NCBI RefSeq assembly: GCF_022701255.1
Contig: NZ_CP031705.1
Location: 6,448,001-6,512,000 of the forward strand
Length of the DNA stretch: 64,000 nucleotides
From: Microcoleus vaginatus HSN003
Lineage (GTDB): Bacteria; Cyanobacteriota; Cyanobacteriia; Cyanobacteriales; Microcoleaceae
Direction of reading: 5' to 3'
Positions 53,435 to 63,392 of this stretch are shown here, one piece after another. Under the pieces are notes generated by a model. The model was not told where the DNA came from. It searched no databases and worked only from the letters and a program-made list of their open reading frames with translations. The translations under genes were made by a program, and so were the position numbers. Positions within the stretch are counted from its first letter, which is position 1; each line of letters begins with the position of its first letter.

Positions 53435-54908
53435 CCGGAAAATACCTAAAACCCTATCAGGGATTGAAACCTCTTTCTCGCAATCTTGCCAGAGGATCAG
53501 TGATCCGGAAAATACCTAAAACCCTATCAGGGATTGAAACTTTTTAATGGTATTGACATCGGCGGCAACTAAATCAACCGGAAAATACCTAAAACCCTAT
53601 CAGGGATTGAAACCCCGATCTTAGCAATCGTGAATGGGAGAAGCGATGGGCATCCGGAAAATACCTAAAACCCTATCAGGGATTGAAACTGATATCAAGC
53701 AAGATGCTCAGGAAGCTACTGCGTCCGGAAAATACCTAAAACCCTATCAGGGATTGAAACGCACCCAATCGAGACTTCGCCAGCAAGTCCTCGCCCGGAA
53801 AATACCTAAAACCCTATCAGGGATTGAAACTGGGAATGTGGAGGAAGAACAGAAACAGCTTGCGCCGGAAAATACCTAAAACCCTATCAGGGATTGAAAC
53901 CTATCTGCGTGTCTACAATCTCAGGCGTCATTGTAGCCGGAAAATACCTAAAACCCTATCAGGGATTGAAACTTTCGCGATCGGGGAAAACAAACTGGGG
54001 AGTCATGCCGGAAAATACCTAAAACCCTATCAGGGATTGAAACGGGATTTGATTCCATCGCTGCGGTTCGGGCACTGCCGCTGCGCCGGAAAATACCTAA
54101 AACCCTATCAGGGATTGAAACGCACACATGGGATTCAAACAACTTAAAGAAACGCCGGAAAATACCTAAAACCCTATCAGGGATTGAAACCATCTCTCGC
54201 CGCTAACCCGCAAGAAAGATACCGCCGGAAAATACCTAAAACCCTATCAGGGATTGAAACATCCACTGGCCGCGCTGTTTGTAGCTGCGAATGCCGGAAA
54301 ATACCTAAAACCCTATCAGGGATTGAAACTGTAGTAAGAATTCCGAATTTACTCCTCCTTTAGCCGGAAAATACCTAAAACCCTATCAGGGATTGAAACA
54401 TTTCATATTTCAGAACCAAGTGTTGGGAGGAATTGCCGGAAAATACCTAAAACCCTATCAGGGATTGAAACATCGCCAGCAAATCTCAGGATGCAGTTAT
54501 TGTGCGCCGGAAAATACCTAAAACCCTATCAGGGATTGAAACCCACCACTAATCCCACCGTGCCAGATGCCCATAACGCCGGAAAATACCTAAAACCCTA
54601 TCAGGGATTGAAACTTTGGTTAGTTGTCGGCGCAGTGCTAATTGTGCGATCTCACGCCGGAAAATACCTAAAACCCTATCAGGGATTGAAACTGCAAGAG
54701 GTGGAGAATTTACGACCCCTTTTAAAAGCCGGAAAATACCTAAAACCCTATCAGGGATTGAAACCTACTCTAAATTGCATTAGAATTGCTCCTAGTGCCG
54801 GAAAATACCTAAAACCCTATCAGGGATTGAAACTTGCTGTTGCTAAACCCAACCGCGACATCTTCTTAAAGCCGGAAAATACCTATTTCCCCATCTAGGG
54901 CTTGAAAC
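53435..54908 (+). CRISPR. CRISPR array, 21 repeats and 20 spacers, no cas genes nearby
   Basis: The 36-bp repeat begins CCGGAAAATACC and ends AGGGATTGAAAC, with an internal CCCT...AGGG palindrome. Twenty copies are identical; the last (54872-54908) is degenerate and 37 bp, marking the leader-distal end, so crRNA is read on the plus strand. Spacers are 33-42 bp (mostly 33-37, longest 42). The ATTGAAAC tail would be the 5' handle of the crRNA. Type I-D or III subtypes are consistent with such repeats, but no cas gene is in this window, so effectors must act from elsewhere. It ends seven bases before the stop of a glycosyltransferase gene. Confidence 0.98.
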
Positions 54909-54915
54909 CTCCAAA

Positions 54916-56118
54916 CTACAAAATTATTGGCTCAAAAATAGACCTCTCCTCTCTCTTTTTATCTCCTCCCATAACCTCAAGCAATCGATCGACTACACGC
55001 CTCCAAGTAAAATTTTCAGCCACAAAAGCCGGGCCTGCAACCCTAGCTTTCGCAGCGATTCCCGGCTGTTCGATCGCCCTGCACATCAACTCAATCAAAT
55101 GTTCCCCCTCTGGAGCTAAGATAAATAAGGTTTCCCCGTCACTCACCACAGCCGTAAATTTACTTTCAATCCGCAGTGCAAAGTTCGATCGCGTAAAATC
55201 ATCCGTAGGGCCGCCCGCAGTGCAAATAACCGGCAAACCGCAAGCAGCAGCTTCCAACACCGGCAGATTAAAACCTTCTGCCAAATAGGGAGAAACATAA
55301 GCATCTGCAGCTTGGTAAAACTCAGCTATTTGAGCAAAAGATAGCTGGGCACCAGTATAAATTAATCTTGGTAAAACCCTCGCTCTTTCCGTATCGTTGA
55401 GCATAACTCGGCTGGCTTCAGCAATCTCGTCTCTGGACGGATAAAGCAGTTCAGAACCTTTTAAAACTAATCTGGCATGGGGATATTTGTCAACTACCGC
55501 AGCGAAGGCTTTTAATAAAGGGCGAATACCTTTGCGATCGGTTTGTCCTCCGATGTTTAAAAATATAAAATAGTTTGACCAGCCGAAGCTTTGGCGCAGC
55601 GATTGACGCCGATCGCCCGAGACAGGATAATAAATTTTAGGATCGACTCCCAAAGGTACAACCGCAATGCGATCGGCCTCAACACCGCTGCGAATTAAGC
55701 CGGCTTTTGACCAAGCCGACGGTGTAATAATTTTTACTTCTGAGTTAATCTGAGTTTCTGCGATCGACTTAACCCCGATCGCCTTGAATCCTCTACGGGT
55801 AATAATCCCCCATTCTGTGGCTGCAAATACCCAAGTTTCGGCGCTGCTGGATGCCCAGAAGTTCCACGGGCAGTACATTCGCAGCGTAACATCGGCTGAC
55901 TGATTTACCGCAGGGCTCTTAATGCTGCGAAGTAAGGTTTCATTTGGGCGATCGAACAAACTAATTTTCGTCTCCCAAGCTGCGTCAATGTAGGGCATAT
56001 CGCGGTGGAAAAGCTCAATTTGTCCTCGCGGGCGATCGAGCATTTCCAGCAGTTGAAATTGATTGACTACGCAATAGGAATGATAAATAAAACGCCAGCC
56101 TTCAACAATAATCTGCAA
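54916..56118 (-). CDS. GT4-family glycosyltransferase
   Basis: A 400-residue GT-B enzyme. Motifs: AVVPLGVDPKIYYP (hinge), FIFLNIGGQTDRKGIRPLLKAF and EGFNLPVLEAAACGLPVICT (E-x7-E). The N-terminus MQIIVEGWRFIYHSY is not a signal peptide. Acceptor unknown; cell-surface glycan synthesis is plausible. Its stop lies seven bases from the end of the CRISPR array, so the two are convergent and the array could be read into the gene antisense. Confidence 0.88.
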   Translation of the reverse strand: MQIIVEGWRFIYHSYCVVNQFQLLEMLDRPRGQIELFHRDMPYIDAAWETKISLFDRPNETLLRSIKSPAVNQSADVTLRMYCPWNFWASSSAETWVFAATEWGIITRRGFKAIGVKSIAETQINSEVKIITPSAWSKAGLIRSGVEADRIAVVPLGVDPKIYYPVSGDRRQSLRQSFGWSNYFIFLNIGGQTDRKGIRPLLKAFAAVVDKYPHARLVLKGSELLYPSRDEIAEASRVMLNDTERARVLPRLIYTGAQLSFAQIAEFYQAADAYVSPYLAEGFNLPVLEAAACGLPVICTAGGPTDDFTRSNFALRIESKFTAVVSDGETLFILAPEGEHLIELMCRAIEQPGIAAKARVAGPAFVAENFTWRRVVDRLLEVMGGDKKREERSIFEPIIL

Positions 56119-56226
56119 TTTACAACTCCCGCTTTTGGAATTAAAAATTCACCTAATAATCAGAAATTGGTAATTAGTAATTAGCCCGAATAAATTACCA
56201 CTTACCAATTACTAATTACCAATTCC

Positions 56227-58545
56227 TTACTTAATCACTTGCCAATCCATAATCCGCCACTGTCCCTCTTGACGGATCAAGTCGTAGCGCACCCGCAGGT
56301 TTTCATTGCGGGAAGAAACAAGCTGAGAACGATCGAACACTTCGGCTTTTTCCGCGACTTGGGCTTCTACTTGAGCGCGATCGGGATTAGTCGGGTTCGG
56401 CTTAACTCCATTAACTTGCAGCTTGTGTACATAACGCTGGTGCGCGTTGTTTCGCTGTTGAGCTTCTGCCATCAATTGCCAGCGAGACAAAGCCGGTTCT
56501 GTCAGAACTTGCTTTAATTCTTCGACAGCGTGATTGGGGCCCAAAGCCGCTGCTTTCGCCGACAGCCAGCTTTGAACTATTTGTCCGGCTGATTCCTCAG
56601 TGATTTCTCCCGACACTGGGCCCGTGGCGCTTGGCTCTGGGGCCGCGGCCAAGGCAGGGATTTCTAGGGGCGGTTCTTCCAGGCGGACAAGGGCTTGCTC
56701 TCCTCGAAGGGGGCCCGATAGGGCTTGCATCGCGTTAGCCAACAGACTGAGTATTAACCACAGGAATAACAGGCTCAGGAGACCTGCGGCTAGAAACAAA
56801 GCCAGCCTTTTTGGAGGCATGGACTTGACTTGGGCAGTAATTTCTGCTGCCTTGGTGCGCGCCCGATCGGCAAAATCGCCCTTTAGCCCATTGCCACTTG
56901 CTCCGCTGCGCCCTGAGTGTTGGCGTCTGCGTTGTTTGGAATTCGAGTCTGCAGGGTGTGGCACGGTAGCTATCGGGAGAGAGACGGGGGCAACAGCGCT
57001 CGGCGCCGCCACAGTTGCCTGAGATTTTGCGCCCGAGGCTGGGGTGGAAGTGGCGCCCGGTACGGGGCTCAAGGTGACGGTACTGGCTCCCTGCTTCGCT
57101 GTGGGTGGCTGTGCGGGTATGGCAGCGGGCGATCGGCCTGCGGTCGGTTGCAGTCGCCCTGGGGGCTTGCCGGAGCGGGGCTGCACGACGACCCATTCGT
57201 TGGCGGTTTCCGCGTCCTGTGGCAAAGCTTCTAGGTAAGCTTGTACTTTCGGGTCAGCAAAGTAGTCTTTCAAGGAGACTGACTCGTTGGCCAAGTCGCG
57301 GAAGTGGGGAAACACTTCTTCTTGTAGCCAGTGTTCGGCGTACAAGCACAGTCCGGGCAACAAATCCGGTGAATCTTGGGAATGTTCGCGAATGAAGGCC
57401 AGGGGTTCTTTTTCCGAACTGAGTTCGAGGGAGCGGCTGGCTTCTTCTGTCTGGCCCAGCAGCAGGGAACAAACGGCTTTTTCTAGGTGAACGTCTTGGC
57501 GGCGACCGAGCTGCATCAGCATCAGCTTGGCGCGACGGATCATCGATGGCTGTCTGGCGGCAAATCCTTGGGCTAACAGGGTGTAGACCGAGAGGTAAGT
57601 GGCGACTGCAGAGGGGCGGCCGGCTTCGGCTTCAAATAGCGCCTGCTGCTCGCTGCTGGTTAGGTGTTTACGCATTTGCTGGACGAACCGGAGGAAGTCT
57701 TCTATTCCTAAACCCGATCGATCGTCTCCCGAACCGTCGATACCGCCTCGTTCTTGAAGCATTTCTCGCAGGATTTCCAGTCCCCGGCGACGCTCAGCGA
57801 CTTTTTCTTCCGGGAGTGATAATAGCTCTAAAATGTTGTACGGACGGAGTTTGTATATGTCGGCTTGCATTTCACCCCTCACGCTTGCAAATAGGCTTTC
57901 GCGCAGCAGCAATTCTTGACCTGCTTCTAATGATTTTGCGGCATTTTCGTACTGACCTTGCTGCCACTGTTCGCGACCGAGTTCTAGACAGGCAAGGCTG
58001 ACGGTTAAAACTATATCTGGCCTCACGAGCTGAGGGTCGCCGAAACGACCTTCTGCGATCGCGATGCTGCCATTGTTAAGATACGGGCGACCCAGCTTCT
58101 GTACGAGTTCGTATTCTCCCAGTTCTTGCAGTATGAGCAGGGCTCCTACGAATTGGTTGTCATCGATTTCAATACTTGGAGTGTGGGGGTCGGGAGCTGC
58201 CTCTAAAGCCTTGGACTCTGCCGGAGCGGTTTCTCCTGCGTCTTGCAGGAATGTGTCCGTGCCTGCTGAGGTTTTTGACCTCTGGTGCTTGGCTTCCTGT
58301 GCGGCTTCCGACTCTCGATCGTAAGTTTTGGCTAAAAAACTGGCATCGTAAGCTTTGCGCCCCTCTGAGTCTGACAGAACGGCGCAGGCTTCATCGAGCA
58401 GTTGTTTGCGGGCGACGATCGCAACTTCGGAATACTCCCTGCGCGGAAGCTGTAAAGTTCGATCGCGGTGAGCCTGCTGCAACTGTTCGGCAGTAGCTTG
58501 AATCGGTAGACCCAAAATCCGGTAGTAATCTAGTGGAATTAACAT
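56227..58545 (-). CDS. ftn2: Ftn2/ZipN/ARC6-type cell division protein
   Basis: A 772-residue protein of the type that anchors FtsZ rings in cyanobacteria and plastids. The N-terminus (LDYYRILGLPIQATAEQLQQ) is a J-like domain in which HPD reads HRD, so it is likely not an Hsp70 co-chaperone. Long helical middle, then disordered Pro/Ala/Ser-rich stretch, a TM segment near 582-604 (ALFLAAGLLSLLFLWLILSL), and a C-terminal IMS-like domain (VHKLQVNGVKP...GQWRIMDWQVIK). Family assignment rests on this layout. Confidence 0.88.
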   Translation of the reverse strand: MLIPLDYYRILGLPIQATAEQLQQAHRDRTLQLPRREYSEVAIVARKQLLDEACAVLSDSEGRKAYDASFLAKTYDRESEAAQEAKHQRSKTSAGTDTFLQDAGETAPAESKALEAAPDPHTPSIEIDDNQFVGALLILQELGEYELVQKLGRPYLNNGSIAIAEGRFGDPQLVRPDIVLTVSLACLELGREQWQQGQYENAAKSLEAGQELLLRESLFASVRGEMQADIYKLRPYNILELLSLPEEKVAERRRGLEILREMLQERGGIDGSGDDRSGLGIEDFLRFVQQMRKHLTSSEQQALFEAEAGRPSAVATYLSVYTLLAQGFAARQPSMIRRAKLMLMQLGRRQDVHLEKAVCSLLLGQTEEASRSLELSSEKEPLAFIREHSQDSPDLLPGLCLYAEHWLQEEVFPHFRDLANESVSLKDYFADPKVQAYLEALPQDAETANEWVVVQPRSGKPPGRLQPTAGRSPAAIPAQPPTAKQGASTVTLSPVPGATSTPASGAKSQATVAAPSAVAPVSLPIATVPHPADSNSKQRRRQHSGRSGASGNGLKGDFADRARTKAAEITAQVKSMPPKRLALFLAAGLLSLLFLWLILSLLANAMQALSGPLRGEQALVRLEEPPLEIPALAAAPEPSATGPVSGEITEESAGQIVQSWLSAKAAALGPNHAVEELKQVLTEPALSRWQLMAEAQQRNNAHQRYVHKLQVNGVKPNPTNPDRAQVEAQVAEKAEVFDRSQLVSSRNENLRVRYDLIRQEGQWRIMDWQVIK

Positions 58546-59002
58546 AAGTTAAAAAACTGTCCACTTCCCCAAAGCGCTAGCAACTGAATTAGCCTATCTT
58601 AAGTGACATACTCCCGCAAACCAAATCAAAAATTCTGGTGTTGGCTTCCAACTGCCCCATTCAGGGTATGTTGGAGTTGCCGTAGAGATACTCTGATTTT
58701 TTCCCTCTACAGCGTTTTACAGTGAGGAAAATGCAAAGGCCCACTTCCCGTCAGCTAAATGAGTTGTTTGACTCTTGAGCATTTTCGGGTTTGAGAGTAA
58801 TGGAATTATATCATTCGTTTGCATGGGGTTTAGATGGGAGTTGGCTCTCCGAGTCCCGGCAATCTGCCCCGCCTGCCAAACTCATTTTAACAATTGGTGA
58901 ACTGTTGCACAGAAAACGTTTGATCGTTTTCTGCTGCGCTTGTGTCCCATCTGGGTTTAAATTTAGATGTCTAGGAAGCCGATCGTCGGGTATTAATTAT
59001 TT
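58546..59002. other. Intergenic region, 457 bp
   Basis: Between divergent ftn2 and pdhA; promoters for both are expected. A short open frame (58791-59048) overlaps the pdhA start and has no support. No repeat or RNA seen. Confidence 0.5.
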
Positions 59003-60040
59003 ATGGTTCAGGAACGGACTTTACCAGTTTTTGACGCGCAAAGCGTAAACATTTCTCGGGATGAGGGCTTGATGCTCTACGAGGATATGGTCTTGGGGCG
59101 CTATTTTGAGGACAAGTGTGCTGAGATGTACTACCGGGGCAAAATGTTTGGTTTTGTCCACTTGTACAACGGTCAAGAAGCTGTCTCTACTGGCGTGATT
59201 CGATCGATGCGTCGGGATGACACTGATTACGTCAGCAGCACCTACCGCGATCACGTTCACGCTTTGAGCGCGGGCGTCCCGGCGCGGGAGGTAATGGCGG
59301 AGTTATTCGGGAAGGAAACTGGTTGCTCGAAGGGCCGCGGCGGTTCGATGCACATGTTTTCGGCCGAACACCGACTGTTGGGAGGTTATGCTTTTGTGGC
59401 TGAGGGAATTCCTGTAGCTACGGGGGCTGCTTTTCAATCGAAGTACCGCCGCGAAGCTTTGGGGGATGAGAGTTCCGATGGCGTGACTGCTTGTTTTTTT
59501 GGCGATGGTGCTGCAAATAACGGGCAGTTTTTTGAGTGTTTGAATATGGCGGCTTTGTGGAAGTTGCCGATTATTTATGTTGTGGAAAACAACAAATGGG
59601 CGATCGGGATGGCCCACGAGCGAGCTACTTCTGATCCGCTGATTTACAAGAAAGCTCATGCTTTTGGCATGGCTGGTTTTGAGGTTGACGGGATGGATGT
59701 TTTGGCGGTGCGGGAAGTGGCGAAAGAAGCTGTAGCGCGGGCGCGAGCCGGCGAGGGGCCGACTTTGATTGAGGCTTTGACTTATCGCTTTCGCGGGCAT
59801 TCTTTGGCCGATCCTGATGAATTGCGCTCTAAGGAAGAGAAGGAATATTGGTTCCCTCGCGATCCGATTAAGAAGTTGGCTGCTGATTTGATCGATCGAA
59901 CTTTGGCAACTGCTGAAGAATTGAAAGAGATCGATAATAAAATTCAAGCAGTAATTGATGATGCAGTCGATTTTGCTGAGAAAAGCGCTGAGCCAGATCC
60001 TAGCGAATTGTATCGGTTTATCTATGCAGAAGATGAGTAA
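59003..60040 (+). CDS. pdhA: Pyruvate dehydrogenase E1 component, alpha subunit
   Basis: A 345-residue thiamine-diphosphate enzyme subunit of the pyruvate dehydrogenase complex, making acetyl-CoA from pyruvate. Motifs: [34 protein letters not shown] and the TPP-binding [20 protein letters not shown] plus [10 protein letters not shown]. Starts [11 protein letters not shown]. The length is that of bacterial/plastid E1-alpha; the beta subunit is not in the window, as usual in cyanobacteria. Stands alone. Confidence 0.95.
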   Translation: MVQERTLPVFDAQSVNISRDEGLMLYEDMVLGRYFEDKCAEMYYRGKMFGFVHLYNGQEAVSTGVIRSMRRDDTDYVSSTYRDHVHALSAGVPAREVMAELFGKETGCSKGRGGSMHMFSAEHRLLGGYAFVAEGIPVATGAAFQSKYRREALGDESSDGVTACFFGDGAANNGQFFECLNMAALWKLPIIYVVENNKWAIGMAHERATSDPLIYKKAHAFGMAGFEVDGMDVLAVREVAKEAVARARAGEGPTLIEALTYRFRGHSLADPDELRSKEEKEYWFPRDPIKKLAADLIDRTLATAEELKEIDNKIQAVIDDAVDFAEKSAEPDPSELYRFIYAEDE

Positions 60041-60112
60041 GCTGTTGTGCATTTAACTTGTATGTTTAGGGCGGGCAGGAGGCCCACCCCACAAGAGTGA
60101 TAGATCCCCGTA

Positions 60113-60169
60113 GGGACAGGGCGAAAGCCTTTGTCCCTACTGCACTTCCTAAACCTGGAATACGCTGTA
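60113..60169 (+). repeat. Interspersed repeat, copy 2
   Basis: GGACAGGGCGAAAGCCTTTG ... CTGGAATACGCTGTA, same family as 38098-38162 (inverted there). Confidence 0.7.
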
Positions 60170-60274
60170 AGACTTACGTACAAACTCTACTTGTAGGCTG
60201 TGCACTGCGAATCTTACTACCATAAATTGTGGCTAGAATCAAAGGTAGACTTTATAGACGAAAAGAGAGGCGAT

Positions 60275-60727
60275 ATGATAAATCTCGATCGCGATCTAAC
60301 TCAAGCCAGCAAAAATATGGGTGCAGTTCGAGTCAAAGTCAAGCTAACGAATGCCATTGACGAAGCCTTAGTGAGTCGAGGAGTTCTCAATCCAAATCTG
60401 TTGCGCGTGTACGAAGCAGAAGCACTCATAGATACTGGTGCAGTACGCACAGCTATTCCTGTAGAAGTCTGCGAACACCTGGGTTTAAGAATTAGGAGTC
60501 AGGAAATAGCAAAATATGCTGAGGGCCGACAAGAAACAGTGGGGTAGAGTGGACCTATTATCATTGAAATAGAAGGGCGCGAAACGATTGAGGCGGCAAT
60601 GGTTTTAGGCGATATGGTGCTAATCGATCCAACTGTGTTGGAAACTTTAGATTTGCTAGTAGATTGCAAAAATCAGCGTCTAATTCCTAATCCTGAAAAT
60701 CCCGACCGACCTGTATTGAGAGTTTAA
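60275..60727 (+). pseudogene. Retropepsin-like aspartic protease, in-frame amber stop
   Basis: From ATG 60275 (GAGAGG seven bases upstream) the frame reads MINLDRDLTQ..., then EAEALIDTGAVRTAIPVEVC, the DTG catalytic motif, followed by KYAEGRQETVG and a TAG at 60545. The same frame continues with SGPIIIEIEGRETIEAAMVL and LVDCKNQRLIPNPENPD to TAA at 60725. So an otherwise intact 150-codon gene has one nonsense codon. A suppressor could rescue it, but a pseudogene is simpler. Confidence 0.88.
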
Positions 60728-61136
60728 TACTAAATAAAGTAGTTGCCTTTGGGATAGAATCAAGCGGAAGAGCGAGAGGTTCATAAAATTCCCTGAGCTG
60801 GTCAGAACCAAGCTTATCTGCTATTCCTTGATTGAGAGAAAGATAAATGCCATAGAAGTCCGCGCGAAAAAAATAAACACAGTAAAACCCCGACTGGACA
60901 ATCTCAGTTACAAGCTTGTTAAATATTGCTATCCAAGGAACTTTAGCTCAAGAACCATTACCTGGTGAAGCTTTTACACTATAGATTTCTGGTAATTCCA
61001 ATTAAGCACTTATTGATTTCGGCACTACATTTCTGACATAAGTAGCAAATGAATGTCCTTTGATGTTGTCGTTACTGACCAATGGATATTCAAACATGAT
61101 TTTTTCAAGGGACTTTCTAAGCGTCTTAACCAATAA
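60728..61136 (-). pseudogene. McrB N-terminal-domain (DUF3578-like) remnant with two stops
   Basis: On the minus strand one frame reads RKSLEKIMFEYPLVSND, then IKGHSFATYVRNVVPKS, stop (61004-61002), IYSVKASPGNGS, stop (60950-60948), AKVPWIAIFNKLVTE and FYGIYLSLNQGIADKLG. This matches the MrcB_N domain of McrBC-like type IV restriction enzymes (K-GSPG-GxW-x-PWIAI, YLSLNQG). Two nonsense codons and truncation at the neighbouring pseudogene show it is dead. Confidence 0.85.
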
Positions 61137-61401
61137 TTAATGTTGCATATTCAATTTAATTTATAGAGTGCCTCACCAACAGCTTTCAAATATGAACCCT
61201 GCTGATAACCATTAATGATACCGGAACTGCGGTATAACATTTTATACTAGATGTTAACTCCGCAAACAACCGTAAGATTACCCGATCGCGCATCATGTAT
61301 ATTGCCCCAAATACAGCGCTGCCCCCAACCCGCAAATCTCCCTTGCAGAAAGTAGCACAAACGTGATACGGTAGAAGCTTGTGTCCAAATAACACCAGTC
61401 C

Positions 61402-61599
61402 ATGCCAAAACTCAAAACTCGCAAAGCAGCCGCAAAGCGCTTTAGAGCGACCGGCAGCGGTAAGATCGTGCGCCGCAAAGCTTACAAAAGCCACTTGCTA
61501 CAGCACAAAAGTTCAGCTCGCAAAAGCCGTCTCTCTAAGCTGGTCGTCATCGACGAGACCAACGACGCTAACGTGCGGTTAATGCTTCCATACTTGTAA
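61402..61599 (+). CDS. rpmI: Large ribosomal subunit protein bL35
   Basis: 65 residues, [18 protein letters not shown] ... typical length and basic composition. Followed by rplT 19 bases downstream, the usual pair; infC, which often precedes them, is not here. Confidence 0.98.
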   Translation: MPKLKTRKAAAKRFRATGSGKIVRRKAYKSHLLQHKSSARKSRLSKLVVIDETNDANVRLMLPYL

Positions 61600-61618
61600 A
61601 GTTTAACGGAAATTAAAG

Positions 61619-61975
61619 ATGACACGGGTAAAACGCGGTAATGTCGCCAGAGCGCGCCGCAAAAAAATTCTCAAATTAGCCAAGGGTTTCCGAGGCGCAC
61701 AGTCGAAACAGTTCCGCACAGCTAACCAACGGGTGATGCAAGCCCTGCGTAACGGTTATCGCGATCGCAAAAAACGCAAACGCGATTTCCGTCGCCTGTG
61801 GATTGCTCGGATCAATGCCGCATCGCGCCAGCATGGCACGAGCTACAGCAGACTGATCGGCAACATGAAGAAAGCCAACATCGAAATCAACCGCAAAATG
61901 CTGGCACAAATGGCGATCATTGACCCCGCAACATTCGGTAAAGTCGTGGAAATGGCTAATCGAGCCGGAGGCTGA
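61619..61975 (+). CDS. rplT: Large ribosomal subunit protein bL20
   Basis: 118 residues, [20 protein letters not shown] and [17 protein letters not shown], full typical length. In an operon with rpmI. An L20-binding leader upstream is not evident. Confidence 0.98.
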   Translation: MTRVKRGNVARARRKKILKLAKGFRGAQSKQFRTANQRVMQALRNGYRDRKKRKRDFRRLWIARINAASRQHGTSYSRLIGNMKKANIEINRKMLAQMAIIDPATFGKVVEMANRAGG

Positions 61976-62247
61976 AAGTTCGCTTGATTTTCCGAAGGCA
62001 GAAAGCAGAAGTAAGAAAGATTTAACGGTCTGCCAGAGAAGGAAAACTCCTGATAAATTTAGGAGGTTGAGACAAACTTTCCTTCTTTGTTCTTACTTCT
62101 GGGTTCTTGCTTTTTCAGAAATCGCGATCGGGCCGGTCGATCGCTATTTCCTTGTTTTTTATACAGTTGCAGAGGCAGATCTCAGAGATTGCTATCGCCT
62201 TAAAATAAATAAAACCTTCCACAGACCTACCTAATTTTAAGAAAAAC

Positions 62248-62778
62248 ATGGATAGTAATTTGCTCATTGTTTACCTGTCAGTCCTGCTCGCTATACTCGG
62301 CAGCACTTCCTGGTTTGTGGTGCGCCAGATTCTTAAAACTCGCAAGCTGGAAATGTCTCTGGAACGCTTAGAAAATAAGCTGACAGTAGAGAAAGGAACA
62401 GCACAGGAATACTACGAATTAGGAAGTATCTATGTAGATAAAAAGCTCTACTCCCAGGCGATCGTACTGTTTCAAAAAGCCCTGAAATCCAAAGACTTAG
62501 AAGGCGAAGAAAATCAAGCCGTTATTTACAACGCCCTCGGTTTTGCACACTTCGGCCAAGAACAATACGACATCGCAATCCGCAACTACAAAGAAGCCCT
62601 GAAGTTGCAGCCAGAATACGTTACATCTCTCAATAATCTGGGTCACGCCTACGAGCGCAAAAAATTAACAGCTCAAGCCTTGGAAATGTACGAACAAGCT
62701 CTAGCCTGCGATCCAGACAATGCCACTGCCAAACAGCGAGTAGAGTCCCTCCGGAAGCGCTTGGTAATCTATAATTGA
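62248..62778 (+). CDS. ycf37: Ycf37-like TPR protein, photosystem I assembly
   Basis: 176 residues with one N-terminal TM segment (LLIVYLSVLLAILGSTSWFVV) and about three TPRs (YYELGSIYVDKKLYSQAI; IYNALGFAHFGQEQYDIA; SLNNLGHAYERKKLTAQA). This layout and length fit Ycf37, a thylakoid factor for PSI assembly or stability. The name rests on layout and length, so moderate certainty. It is followed by a strong terminator and preceded by a 272-bp gap after rplT. Confidence 0.78.
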   Translation: MDSNLLIVYLSVLLAILGSTSWFVVRQILKTRKLEMSLERLENKLTVEKGTAQEYYELGSIYVDKKLYSQAIVLFQKALKSKDLEGEENQAVIYNALGFAHFGQEQYDIAIRNYKEALKLQPEYVTSLNNLGHAYERKKLTAQALEMYEQALACDPDNATAKQRVESLRKRLVIYN

Positions 62779-62810
62779 GCCCCGATGTTACGAGCAATAA
62801 AGATCCCGCC

Positions 62811-62841
62811 AACCTGGTTTCATTCCGAAACCGGGTTTTTT
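62811..62841 (+). terminator. Rho-independent terminator after ycf37
   Basis: Stem AACCTGGTTTC / GAAACCGGGTT (one G-T pair), five-base loop ATTCC, then six T residues including stem end. Confidence 0.8.
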
Positions 62842-63014
62842 CTTCACATAGTCCCAGATACTAAACTATCCAACACATTAATGCGTTAGTTTTTAAGAAC
62901 AGGAATTCCGAGTCAAGCTCGATCGCCCCCCGTCCCAGCACTTTAAATTAATGTCAAGATAAAAGCAGTACCTGCAATACCGGTCAGTCCTAACAATAGA
63001 AGGAGAAGAACGTA

Positions 63015-63392
63015 GTGACATCAATTCTCGTTGTCGAAGATTCGTGGTTGACTCGCAGGGTAATCTGCAAAATTCTCCGAGCAGAAGGATACGAGACTTG
63101 GGAAGCATCGAGCGGCCCAGAAGCTCTAGAACTGCTCGGCACTAAAACCCCAAACTGTATGCTCTTAGATCTGCTGATGCCGGAAATGGAGGGTCGGGAA
63201 GTCCTGCAAGCCATGCGCGATCGAGGATATAAAATTCCAGTTATCGTAATTACCGCAGACATCCAAGCAAGCACCCGCTCCGAGTGCATGGAACTCGGAG
63301 CCGTGGCAGTCATTCACAAAATGCCCAACTCAGACGAACTGATCGGATGGATCAAAAAAGCTCTCAGTGTCAGCGAGGAGAGCACCCCATGA
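63015..63392 (+). CDS. CheY-like response regulator
   Basis: 125 residues with a single receiver domain; GTG start with GGAGAAG site about 8 bases upstream. Acid pocket VVEDSW, phosphoacceptor LLDLLMPEMEG, conserved Thr in VIVITADI; the usual conserved Lys is Lys in VIHKMPN. No output domain, so it works by protein contact. Its stop overlaps the next start (ATGA), so the pair is translationally coupled. The partner is a CheC-like phosphatase. Confidence 0.92.
   Translation: MTSILVVEDSWLTRRVICKILRAEGYETWEASSGPEALELLGTKTPNCMLLDLLMPEMEGREVLQAMRDRGYKIPVIVITADIQASTRSECMELGAVAVIHKMPNSDELIGWIKKALSVSEESTP

Noticed and set aside
53634-54898. Open frames running through the CRISPR array
   Set aside because: The repeated KYLKPYQGLK-like peptide is simply the repeat unit translated; 36-bp repeats keep frame for short runs.
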